DNA of 64,000 nt from Epichloe hybrida (Eukaryota; Ascomycota; Sordariomycetes; Hypocreales; Clavicipitaceae). The notes under the pieces are model-generated. The model was not told the DNA's origin. It saw nothing but the letters and a program-made list of their open reading frames with translations, and ran no database searches. The stretch lies in contig JAFEKR010000002.1 of the NCBI GenBank assembly GCA_019022495.1, positions 2,542,001-2,606,000 on the forward strand, written 5' to 3'. Below are positions 49,541 through 60,800 of this stretch, piece after piece; position 1 is the first letter of the stretch; each line of letters opens with the position of its first letter. The position numbers were made by a program, and so were the translations under genes.

Positions 49541-49692
49541 ATAAGACCTATTTTTAGCCCTTTCTAGTTAAAGGACCTTTCTATTACTAGCTTGCATTGC
49601 AAGCCTGACAGCTGCGACCGACCGTGTGGATGACTAATCCAAATCAATTGTGGATTATTCAATTGCGTTGTGGCTGCAAGCGTAGCCACAAC
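49541..49692. other. GC-normal orphan segment with hairpins
   Basis: About 150 bp between the 10-bp array and the start of element B3. Contains a perfect 9-bp stem GTTGTGGCT / AGCCACAAC around GCAAGCGT (49667-49692) and a 7-bp stem TAATCCA / TGGATTA. Not similar to anything else in the window. No TSD identified. Confidence 0.5.
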
Positions 49693-50779
49693 TAGAGTAT
49701 TGTTTGTAATGTAGATAGTGTAGTTTTTAGGAAAAATTTGTATTTGTAATGTAGTTTTTTTTTTCTTGTAGTTAATATATTATAGTTTTTTTTTATAGTT
49801 AGTGTATTATAGTTTTTTTTTTATAGTGTAGTGTAGTGTAGTTTTTTTTTGCTTGTAGTGTAATGTAGTTAGTGTAGTTACTAACTACACTAACTACAAA
49901 AACTACAATGTAGTGTTAGTAAAAAAAAGTGGGCCTTTTTATTATATAATATTATTATAAGGATTAAAAGAAAGCTAGTTATATAGAAGCTATTATTATT
50001 ACCTATTTTACTTAATTAGTTATAGAATTTATAATATTTACCTTTTTTTAAGGATTTTACTATAACTAGGGTTATTTATAATATTATACCTTTTTAATAA
50101 TACTATTATACTTATTACTTTATTTTACTAATATAACTTTAAGAAAAACTAACTTATTCTTTTATTTACTATTACTACTAATTATTTACTATTTCTATAA
50201 TTTATTATTATTATTTTAATTAAAAATACCCTAAACTAATATAATATAATTAGTTAATAAATCTAAATAAATAATAAGAAGTTACTAAAGTATATACTTA
50301 GTATTAATATATTATTAGTTATATAATAAGAACTTTAAAAAAGCTTAAACTATTTATTTACTATTTGAACTAATTAAATATTACTTTAAGCTTTATAATT
50401 TTAAAGCTTTAAGAAGTTATATATAGTAACTTTATATATCTTATTATAATAATATATAAAGAAAGAATATAATAGACTAATATTTATAATTTAATAATAG
50501 ATACCTAATAGTATTATTTTAATTACCCTATATAGCTTAAATAAGCTATAAAAAATAAGTTTAACTTATTTTTAAAAATAATACTAGGACTAAGTTTTAT
50601 ATAATATACTATACTTATTATAAAAGCTTTAATAACTTTTATAACCTTAATTACTATTATTTTACTTTTATTATTATTTTAAAAAAACATAAAAGAGAAA
50701 ATATTTCTATAATATTAATATTTTTAAAACCCTTAAAATACTAAGTTATTGAAAACTATAGCTTTTACTATAGTAATTT

Positions 50780-52464
50780 CAGAGCATTGCATTACATTAC
50801 ATTACATTGTGTAATGTTTGTAATGTAATGTATTTAATACACATTACATTACATTACATTACACCTTACCCTTAATAATTACATTACATTACATGTAATT
50901 ATTTGTAATTATTTTTAATTTTTTAATATTAAGGTTATATAATTAGATATAAATAGTAAAAAATATAATTTAACTATTAAAAAGTTTATATTAAGTTTAT
51001 AAAAATATAAACTAAGGTCTTATTACTATCCTTACCTAAATTATAATTAATAAAACTAATAAAACTTATCTCTTAGGTTTATTTTAAAGAAAAAACCCTA
51101 TAACTAAGTGTATTAGCTATAATATAATTAATATAATTACTTTTAGACTTACTTTTAAAATATCCCTTTTCTAGGATTAGATTATATAGTAAAGTAAACA
51201 AACTATAATTACATATAAGGGAAGATTAATAGGACCCACTTTTAGACCCACTTTTATAATATCTCTTTTCTAGGATTAGATTATATAGTAAAGTAAAGAA
51301 ACCACAATTACATATAAGGGAAGATTAATAGGACTCACTTTTGGACCTACTTTTATAATATCTCTTTTCTAGGATTAGATTATATAGCAAAGTGAAGAAA
51401 CCATAATTACATATAAGGGGTAATTAATAGGACCCACTTTTAGACCTACTTTTATAATATCTCTTTTCTAGGATTAGATTATATAGCAAAGTGAAGAAAC
51501 CACAATTACATATAAGGGGTAATTAATAGGACCCATTTTTAGACCCACTTTTATAATATCTCTTTTCTAGGATTAGATTATATAGCAAAGTGAAGAAACT
51601 ATAATTACATTTTAGGTGTAATTAATAAGACTTACTTTTATACTTACTTTTAGAAGAAACTATATAACTAGAAAGGGAAACTAAAGATAGTAAATATTAT
51701 TAAACTTACTTTTAAAGCTTATTTTTAAATACCTTTAATATTAATAAAAATATATTATAAATATTATAAATATTTATTATAAGAAAGTTAAGTCCTTTTT
51801 TATTAGCTTTTCTAAGGTTTTTTACTTTTTCTTTAGCATAAAAAACCTTAAAAGTTAATATAATTACCTATAATTATACTTAAATAGCTATATAGCTAGG
51901 AATTTCTTTATTATATATATTTAAATTTCTTTTTTATAATAAGAAATATATATATATAAATATATTATTATTAGAGTTTTAATCTTATTTATATATAATA
52001 AAAAGAAATTTCTTTAGGGTAATTATTATATTTTAAGTAAAGAAAGTATATTAAAAAGAATAGTAAATCTAAAAAAAAAGTTCTTTAACTAAAAAAACCT
52101 TTATAATTTAAAGAAAAAATAATAGTATAGTTTATTATTAGAATATACTATATTTAGCTACTATATACCTGTAAATAGCTTATTAGTCTAAATAAGCTTA
52201 AACATTAAAAAATTATAACTAAATAACTAAATTATAATAATAAAAAACAGTAATATTAAGTTAATAGAGAAAAATCTAAAGAATATTATAAGATATTAAT
52301 ATACCCCACTTATATTTTACCCTAACATTACATTTGTAATGAATGTAATGTATTGTAATGTAATGTAATGTAATGTGTAATAATTACACATTACATTACA
52401 TTACATTACACATTACATCCAAACCCCAAATATTACATTACATTACATTGCATTACATGCTCTG
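50780..52464. mobile_element. hAT-like element E3 (1.7 kb), TSD AGTAATTT
   Basis: Starts CAGAGCATTGCATTACATTA and ends ATTGCATTACATGCTCTG; 8-bp TSD AGTAATTT at 50772-50779 and 52465-52472, with the uninterrupted site visible in sister copies. Both ends carry arrays of the pentamer TTACA (ATTAC / GTAAT). The interior holds a 99-bp tandem repeat and no readable transposase. Confidence 0.88.
51150..51650. repeat. ~99-bp tandem repeat, five units, in E3
   Basis: CTTTTCTAGGATTAGATTA recurs at about 51166, 51264, 51364, 51463 and 51562. Each unit carries GACCCACTTTTAGACCCAC-type sequence, the same motif found in the hairpin arms of the E elements. Confidence 0.9.
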
Positions 52465-53163
52465 AGTAATTTACTTATAATTACTAGTATTTATATTTAA
52501 GTTATTTATTAGTTATTTATTTTTTATTAAACTTTAACACTAATAATATTATAAGTAATCTTAGTAATCTTAGTAATACTAGTAATCTTAGTAATATTAG
52601 AATTATAAGCTATTATAAGCTATTATAAGCTATAATAAAATATAATAAGCTACTTATATTAAGTGTACTAGCAGTTCTTTTTATAGTTTTTTTAAAATAA
52701 GTAATAATAATAATTCATAGAAAGATAAAATAATTTATAGAAATAGTAAATAATATAATAAGAAGGTTTTTCTTAAAGTTATATTAGGGAAATAAAATAT
52801 TACGTTAAATAGTATTATTAAAAAAGTATAATATTATATATAACCTTACTTAGTTATAATAAAATTATAAAAATAAAATAATATTATAAATTCTATAACT
52901 AATTTAATAAAATAGGTAATAATAAAAGCTTTTATATAACTAGCTTTCTTTTAACCTTATAAATACTAGTAACTAATAAAAAGTCTAATACTATATTTAT
53001 AGTATTTATAGTTAGTGTAGTTTAGGAAAAAAAAAATTATAGTATAATATATTGTAGTTTTTTCTTTTTATAGTTAGTATAGTGTAGTTTTTTTTTCCTT
53101 ATAGTTAGTGTAGTTTGTAGTGTAGTTACTACACTACACTACACGTTTTAGTGCAATACTCTG

Positions 53164-53285
53164 ATTATAGTGTAATATTATAGGGGGGGAAAAATAAAGG
53201 TAAGGATTTTGAATATTAATGTGATTTGTATTTTAGAGGCAATTCGGACCTTAGGGTTAGTGCGGAAAAGTATGCAAAGGTTCTA
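53164..53285 (-). mobile_element. LINE 5'-end remnant, copy L4
   Basis: 120 bp matching the right ends of L2 and L3 (TGTGATTTGTATTTTAGAGG, then TTAGTGCGGAAAAGTATG). The rest of this LINE is missing to the left where element B3 abuts it. Confidence 0.8.
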
Positions 53286-54050
53286 TAAAAAAATAGTTAT
53301 ATTCTAAGGTATTTTATTATATAAAGATATTACTTTAATATACTAAGAGTAATTATAGTAAAGTAACTATAGTAAAACTAAATAATATAGTATAAGTATA
53401 TATTAATATATATTATACTTAGATTTTAAATCTCTTTAGCTTCTTATATTTATTAAAGTACTAAAGGAAGTTTAGTTTAAGTACTAAGAAGTTTATATAA
53501 TATTAAAAGTTCCCTTTTTAATACTTTTAAACTTCTTTAAAAAGACTATATAATAAAAGTTATATAATTAGTTTTATAAAACTAAGACTTAGCTTTTTTA
53601 TTATATATAATAATATAAATATTCTTAACTAAAGCCTTATATTATAAAGGTTTATTTTAATTAGCTTTAAGAAATTAAATTTTACCTTATAAAGTAATTT
53701 AGTGCTTTTTTTCCGTATAAAATTATCTTTTTATTTTATATTAATAGTAAATTTTATAAATTATATATAGTTTATAAAATAGCTAGTTATATACTTAAAG
53801 GTGTTGAAGAATTAATTAATTTAAATAACTATAAAAAAGAAGTAAAACTATATATATTAAATTAGTTTATTTATAATTTATATATAAGTTTATAATTATA
53901 AGAAGTCTTATTACTAAAGTTATATTTAAAGGGTTTATAAGCTAACTAGTTAATACTCTTATTACTAAAGAAGCTTAATAATAGTTAAATAAATAGTCTT
54001 TATAAAAATATATTATAAAAAGCATGAAATCGCAAAATTATAAATAAGGG
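53286..54050. other. AT-rich decayed sequence at the block edge
   Basis: Extremely AT-rich, stops in all frames, nothing recognisable. Composition switches sharply to gene-like DNA at about 54050. Confidence 0.5.
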
Positions 54051-54852
54051 GTTAAGGGATTTTTTTGTTTTGGCAGCCCTTTGCGGGGCCTCTCTAATGT
54101 GCGACCGTACATAACTGCATCACGGCCTTCCAGAAGCCGCGGACCCCCAGTGTGACATCACATGCAGCCTCCCCCTGCGGCCGGACCTACATGATTTCCC
54201 ACCAAAACATCATCGAAGTTGTATGCGGTTTGCAGGTCCGCATCCTCGTGTAGCAAACTCCTGGCTTTCATGGTTCCCGCGCACGTCGAATCGACCATCA
54301 AATTGACCATCAAAAAGCTGACGCTGCGGCTGGGCGGAAACAAAAGAAATCATTTCCTTCCTGCGTGGTCAGTGTCCAATCATGTCGGGCGTTCCCGCAA
54401 CGTGGGCATCGTTTGAGTTTGGTTTTGTCCCATGTGTTTGTTCTATTGTATAAAACTGGCTAGATCGTAAACAGGATGGCACCCTTGATTGCAAGTTCCT
54501 TCAGGGCTACGGGGAGCTCTTCCGCTTGTTGGCATGGCTGGAGAAGCTGAAAAGCATTCAAAGCTGTCCAGATGCCGAAAGCGACGAGAGAGCCACGACT
54601 CGTTGAGAAGCAAGGATGAGGATTTTCCAACCAAGGCAGTGCAGGGACGTTCGGATGGGCTGGCAATGCCATGTTCGCAGCCGACCGACAGACAGGTGAA
54701 TGTGTTTGCTGCTGCCAACAATGTGACTATACATCTTATCTTATCTTATTAGAAAGACATTTTCATGCAGGGTCAATCAGGTCAAGGTAAGTGAGTCAAC
54801 CCCCCCTTCCGTCGTGGCGAGAAACGATGAATCTTCATTTCGTACATATATG
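54051..54852. other. Intergenic, 3' side of the SDR gene
   Basis: About 800 bp of normal composition. Several short open frames on both strands overlap each other without domain content and are probably chance. The part next to 54853 should be the SDR 3' UTR. Confidence 0.4.
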
Positions 54853-55803
54853 TTAATAGCTATTGGGGATCTGTGCGATACGTCCCCCGTCAACGAGAAC
54901 AATGGCTCCATTCATGTATCCCCCTGCCTTGCTGGCAAGAAACAGTATAACACCAGCGTAGTCCTCCTCGGTACCAATCCTCCCCAGAGGCACCATCTTG
55001 GAGTCCAACGCACCCTCCTCCCGTGGGTCCCCGGCTGTCTTCATGAACGGCTGGTCCCGGGTCATTTCACTCGCGAAGAATCCCGGAGCAATGGCGTTGA
55101 CTCGAATCTTGTGAGGTGCCAGGGTGGTAGAGAGCTGTTTCGTCATGTGGGTGACGGCCGCTTTGCTAGCACTGTAGGCAAACCCTGAATATGGCATGCG
55201 AGAAAAACTGGCTCCCGAGGACGTGAACACAATCTGAGATTTCTCAGGCACCACGGCACGCTTGTTGCCTTGATCCAGCAGATCGAGAAAAGCTACAGCC
55301 GTGTAGTATGCGCCGGTCACGTTCACGTGCAGGTTGCTCGTGAAGTCCTCCATGTTTGGCTCCCACATTCTGTTCTGAATCGTCTTGACATCATCGTTGC
55401 CGTCAATTGATCCAGTGCCTGCTATGTTGATGCCACTGTTGGCAAAGAGAACGTCGATGTAACCAATTTCCGAGCGGATACGATCGACAGCAGCGGCCAA
55501 GCCTTCTTTGGAAGTGACGTCGCAGACAATCGGGTGCACCACGTGCGGTTTTGTCGACTTCTCTCGCGTTGAGATGAGAGCCTCTTTCCGTCGCCCAAGG
55601 ATGTATACTGCTTTGGCTCCGTTGGCGACCAGGGCATGCGCAGTGACGGCACCCAAACCGGAGCCGCCCCCGGTAATGACGGCGACCAAATCTTTGACCC
55701 TAAATAGCGATGCCGCGTCATATGATGAGGAGGATGCCATTCTTGGTGGGGAGGGAGCCCTTTGCGTGTGGCGAAGGCTGGGCGCGATGGTGAATTTTTG
55801 CAA
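54853..55803 (-). CDS. Classical short-chain dehydrogenase/reductase
   Basis: An intronless frame of 316 codons. Rossmann cofactor motif TGGGSGLG at residues 44-51, CDV at 94-96, NSG (NAG-type) at 122-124, catalytic Ser at 195/196 (FTSSGAS), Tyr210 and Lys214 (YSASK), and IAPG at 238-241 with an LVDGG C-terminus near 303-307. All residues of the Asn-Ser-Tyr-Lys tetrad region are present, so the enzyme should be active. NAD(P)-dependent oxidoreductase of unknown substrate; related fungal proteins are often labelled RhlG-like or 3-oxoacyl-ACP reductase, which says little on substrate. The second ATG (codon 22, 55738-55740, MASSSS) is the more likely start, giving 295 residues, since the first 21 residues are unlike the family. 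It is divergent from the KCS1-like gene across about 2.1 kb. Confidence 0.92.
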   Translation of the reverse strand: MQKFTIAPSLRHTQRAPSPPRMASSSSYDAASLFRVKDLVAVITGGGSGLGAVTAHALVANGAKAVYILGRRKEALISTREKSTKPHVVHPIVCDVTSKEGLAAAVDRIRSEIGYIDVLFANSGINIAGTGSIDGNDDVKTIQNRMWEPNMEDFTSNLHVNVTGAYYTAVAFLDLLDQGNKRAVVPEKSQIVFTSSGASFSRMPYSGFAYSASKAAVTHMTKQLSTTLAPHKIRVNAIAPGFFASEMTRDQPFMKTAGDPREEGALDSKMVPLGRIGTEEDYAGVILFLASKAGGYMNGAIVLVDGGRIAQIPNSY

Positions 55804-57891
55804 TTACGCCCTTGCTTGCGATGGCTTCTATCAACTTATCTGGAATACCGTGAATGAGCAGTGACGGTCCTAAAATTGGACAGACCGGGTTGGCCAGAGT
55901 TTATTTATACACGACGAACATAATTACCATAGGATTGATCATAAATGACGTTCGGAAGTTCGCTTGGGGATGGGGATTTAGGCTAATAGGGATAGAGGGA
56001 GGGGTAAGAAGAAGGGTACTTCTCGGTGTGTGTCAACCCCCCATTATCTTACAAATTACAGTACTCCGTAAGATCTATGTACATACACTCCGCAAACGGA
56101 GTATATAAGGGAGTATCTCTGCTAATAAGCCTGGCCACTCTGCTAGATTTAGGTGCCTGGCTTGTACGGAGTACCCAAAGATGAAATAGTAGGTCCAGTG
56201 AATTCGCCGAGGTCTCCGGACACCCAAATAGATACGCGGTGAGAGCGACATGATTCCCACTGCTGTGTCTCGTGTTTCAGAGATTGTGTAACCTCCGCTC
56301 TCACCAATGAGACCATGAAGCGACGATGGGATTGCCAAATGCCGCTCGGGAACTGCGGATGGAACGACGAAAGAAAGCCGGTCCTGCAAGTGACTGGTAT
56401 CATGCAATATAATGGGGAATTCTTCATGTCAGAATGAGGAAATCGAGTGCGATAATGCATGAGTATGAGCGCTGTTGTGGCCCGTGGGGGGCTTTGGCAG
56501 TCGGCAACGGTGAAACGACCAGGGGGGGGGGAGCATATCGCACCGCTGGTACGGTCCGTACTCCGTACATAATAAACCTCGGAGCCCATCGCTGCTTGCA
56601 AGACATGGATAGCTACATACTACGTACATATGTAGTTCATACATGTAGGAGAGAGTTGGAGCCGCCGATGGCCGGAGCTGGTGCTATCAGGCTATCCTGA
56701 TAAGTCGGCTCGGACATGGACCCGATGCGGTGCCAATCTATGTAGTCGACAAGATAACACGCTACGTTCGTGAGATGATGAGCCTGGTACTCCGTATCCT
56801 TGACGCCATTGAGGCCTCGTCACTGACGGCTTGCGAAGCTGGCGGCCCGACTGCGTCAATATCATGGCGCGACCCATTCGAGCGAAACTGGCGAGAGCTC
56901 GGGAAAGGGCTGACAACCGTGGCCGGTGAGAAAGCTCGACGCCACCATTGGTTCACATAATTAAGGTGTGTCTCATTCAAGTGCCCGTGAGTCCACGTGG
57001 AGGCACGAAGAAGAGTGGTGATGCAGAGCATTTGCCCGACACCGAGAGACGCCGTCGGTAGAGTGCAGAGGAAGGGGCTGATGAGGGGTCATTGCAAGTT
57101 GGGGTCATTTTAGTCATTGGGGTTGTTGAACTTTGAACTCTTGGATCCATCCACGCCCCCAGCAGCGAACGGTGGCGCAGATGCAAGCTGCAATACAAGG
57201 CCGCAGCACACAAGGAAATGCATAATACCAATGTTGTTAGCCATCACGGTCGCAGTGCTTTCACCCTTTCACCCTTCCTGCCTAATATTATGATATTGGA
57301 AAAAGTACCAAACAATGTGGATGTGCCCTATTATGTATTATTATTATGCCGGCCCATTCATCGCAAACGACCACTCAAACCCCACGGATTGACCTTGTGG
57401 CCGTGCCAGCGTTGATTCTTTATTCCGCAGCGAATACAGCGGTTTCTTGGTCGAATTGTTTTCCACACCCTGCCCTTCCCCCGGTGGCATCTGCCTGCAC
57501 TGCTGCGAACGATCCAATCGAGTTACGTCTTGGCACATGAGTGACGCATGCCGGAGTAGCTTTACTTTATTAATGTTTTTGTTTGTTTCCCAGACCCCCC
57601 CGCTTCAGTGATGCATCCACTGCAGTCCAGCCGGCTCCAGTGACGCCGCAGTGACGGCCCCCCGTGCCGGCCGCTGACGCACCTGCCTTGTTTGCTCACA
57701 AGGCTCCACCAGACAGGCACTAAATGGACGGGTGCCAGTGCAACCTGGCAAACACGACCCTCTTTCCTCTCTCATTTTTCTTCCTCCCACCCTCGTCCCC
57801 TCATCAACACCACACCCTCGTCTTTGAATCCTGCATTTACCGCGAATCGATTCTCCCACGCTGCTGCCCTGCCGCACTCAATGTTTCCCTC
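55804..57891. promoter_or_regulatory. Divergent intergenic region between SDR and KCS1-like genes
   Basis: About 2.1 kb. Four copies of the 9-mer TACGGAGTA or its complement (56062, 56165, 56559, 56788) and an inverted repeat ACTCCG-CAAA-CGGAGT (56087-56102). A G run at 56522-56531. A pyrimidine-rich tract (57760-57810), common in fungal promoters, precedes the KCS1-like start. A minus open frame at 56075-56407 has no domain and is left uncalled. Confidence 0.5.
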
Positions 57892-60800
57892 ATGTCCAGT
57901 CCGAATTCCCAGTTCGAAAATGCCGCACCCCCTGCACTGCTAAGCCAAGACGCTGCCTTGTCCGTTGCTGCGGTTCCAGATCCGGGGCCAGCTCCCTTGG
58001 CCGCAGAGGTGTCTGGTCAAAATGTCGGCCTCAACCCACGCCCCGACCTGGATCAACCTGCCTCCTTGACACCACCTGCCAGCCCCGGGGACTTGGATCA
58101 AGATATTGCAAAAGATGGTATAAGGTCCCGCGGCCCCAACCAGAGCAATCAAAGGCAACCTGGCCCGTCTCTCCTGTCACAAGCTCTGGCGTCTGCCCGT
58201 GGCATTCAGACCCAGAAGCACAACACCAGTCACAACCAAAACCACGTCAATTGCAACCCTGCACACCACGACGTGTACAGCAGTAACGGGAACGGGAGCA
58301 GCAATACCAATACCAGGCCGCCCAAGGCTCAATCAAACGGTCACCTTCATTATTTGGATTCAGAACGGGAACCGTTGAATTCGTCTTCCTTCACCGCAAG
58401 TCGGTCGACGCATGTAAAGAAGAATGGAAAACACCAAGCCTCCATAGATCTCGATCCGGCCCAGACTACATCTACCATGGCAGCACCGGCTATGATACCG
58501 ATAGGATCTGCTGCATTCCCGAACCGAGAGCCCATCGCCGTTCAACGCCACTACAATCCATCCAATCTGGCGCAAGCCAGAGAACTGCTCGTGGAGCACC
58601 GCAATTTTCTCGATAGAGCCCGAGGCCGGGCCTCTACGTCTCTCGAACTCGATCGCTCGACTACAGACTTCTTCAAGTCAAGACCTCTATCACTCTCCGC
58701 GAGCCCAGAAGAATCCGCCCTTTTGACAAGCCCTCCGCACATCCCCCGTGAATCTGCATCTTTCATGAGTGACAAACTCTCCGGCAGCGACACACTGCAG
58801 GAAACTGCATCCTCGCTGCCGCAACGCCCCTGCCTGGCGCAGATGATGGCATTGAGCCCTGAAAAGACGGGCAAAATCTGGTCTATTGGCTCAGGCCATG
58901 TCGAGGGAGAGGACGGTTTGGTGGAGAAGTCCGTTGCCGAGGCCATGGCTGGTGTCGAGCCCAATGCAAGAAGTCGCAAGGCAAGTTATAGTCTCCGATT
59001 TTTCAAAGAGGGCCTTCCGCCAGAAGAAAAGCCTCGACGCAGGGATACCAAAACAACGCCTCGCGACACACTGTCTCCGACGTCTGAAGAAAGCAGCATA
59101 CGCGACGCATCCGTCGCTGCCCAAATCCCGCCATCCGGCAGCCACCGGGTCGCGCTTCAAGGAGCGCGCGATGGAGACCCAACTTCGCCTACGAGTGACT
59201 ACTTCAACATGAGCCCTCCTGATGCGGCAACTGGTGGTGACACAACGCCTGTGGCACTCCGCACGAAACTAAGACAAGACAGTCAGGCGGCGGCCTTCGC
59301 TGAGCCGATACCGCCACCTGCAGAGGTGGGGCCGATTCCGGTATCGAAAGCCGACCGTGTGGAGGGGCAATCGGAGTCAGCTGATAGTCACATCAGAGAC
59401 CAATTGACTGGTGACGTTACTAGCGGCCAAGTCGCCAACACCCATGGCGTCAACGATGATGACCGCGATGATGTCGGCAATGTGTTTCAGGACGGTGCAA
59501 ATGTTGTCGCGGGCACTCATGATGATGGCGATGCCGAAGACGCCGAAGACGCCGAGGAATCAGGCGAGGAGAAAATTTCTTCTGCCGTGTTTCTACCTCG
59601 CAAGGAGATGCCAGATGCCCGAACCCCATCCATTGACCCGGCCGGCCCATCCCAGGCCCAGCAATCAAGATCACTTTCACATAGCAGTTCTCATCCATGG
59701 CTTGTGAAGGCCGATGAGCCCGAACCCGAAACTGAACCCGGGACTGAAATCCATGACGAGGATGTTGATTTTCTCCCACCGCTTGAACAATCCCATCCTC
59801 AGTCTCGTGAGACTGTTGCTTCGTCCAACCCAGTCAATCTGCAAGACGCTCCTGATAATGATTCTGTCGCAGCTGATGAGCCTGAAGTGAGCAAACACTC
59901 ACGAGGCCAGCAGCCAAGTACTATTGCAACGCCTCATGAAGATCATGTGCACCACCATCAGCATCACTCTCGCCAACCGCTAGACGCTATTGAACTGATC
60001 CCTTACAAGCATCAAGTGGGAGGTCACACTACCCTGTGGCGATTTTCAAGAAGGGCTGTCTGTAAACAACTCAACAACAGAGAGAACGAGTTCTACGAGA
60101 CGATTGAACGCTATCACCGCGACCTCCTCCCGTTTCTTCCTCGGTAAGTTCGTACTTGTTGTTCTCTGTAGGCCATTGGCTCTTTGAGGTCACTCCTGTT
60201 TTTTTCATCCTCGATCAAGCCAGCCTCAAAAAACGGGGACTTTTCGCCATGACGGGACACTGACTCTTGCACCAAACAGGTACATTGGTGTGCTCAACGT
60301 GACGTTCCAAAAACAGCCACGCCGCAAGAGCACCATGAAGAGGGATGAATCTTCTGCACTCGACCGGAAAAGGGCACTCGGACATAGTGACGAGCCGGAG
60401 CATGCAGTCAATAGGGTCGGACATGGGACGACAGAGACTCCCGCGAGCGAAGTGGTGGAGCCTAACCCGACCCGACTCGTCAGTCAGTCATTGGCGAACG
60501 CGGCATTTCGCATCCCAACGGTCACCTTCGATGATAATAGGCACATTCTTCCACGAAACCTTCTCCAGCCAACACCCCCTCCCGATTTCTACCGTCGCCG
60601 CAGCACCTCTGCCGCAAAGTTGTATCAGAGTACGGCCAAGACACAAACACCGCGACCACATCTTGACGAAAGGCCGAATAGCTGGGGTGCTACCACAATC
60701 AATAAGCGTCTTCGGAATGAGGTTTTCAATGACGCCTTCCTGAAAGAGCCCGTTGAGGTCCAGAAGCACCGTCGGCCGCATCAACGTGCTGTGCCACGAC

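Larger units (their letters stand above)
49693..53163. mobile_element. hAT-like element B3, reverse orientation, with nested E3
   Basis: Starts TAGAGTATTGTTTGTAATG (first base C-to-T) and ends ACGTTTTAGTGCAATACTCTG at 53163; collinear with B1 and B2 in reverse. Flanks GCCACAAC and ATTATAGT do not match, so one flank has been replaced. No coding frame. Interrupted by E3 at 50780. Confidence 0.75.

Noticed and set aside
49667..49696. Hairpin followed by CTAG, resembling a Helitron 3' end
   Set aside because: The CTAG arises where the C-to-T mutated CAGAG end of element B3 abuts the hairpin, there is no spacer between stem and CTAG, and no Helitron 5' TC end or Rep/helicase remnant was seen.
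54443..54752. Short open frames on both strands next to the SDR gene
   Set aside because: They overlap each other and none has family-like content.
56075..56407. 110-codon minus-strand open frame in the divergent intergenic region
   Set aside because: No domain, and other frames of similar length occur nearby on both strands; could be a relic but cannot be supported.
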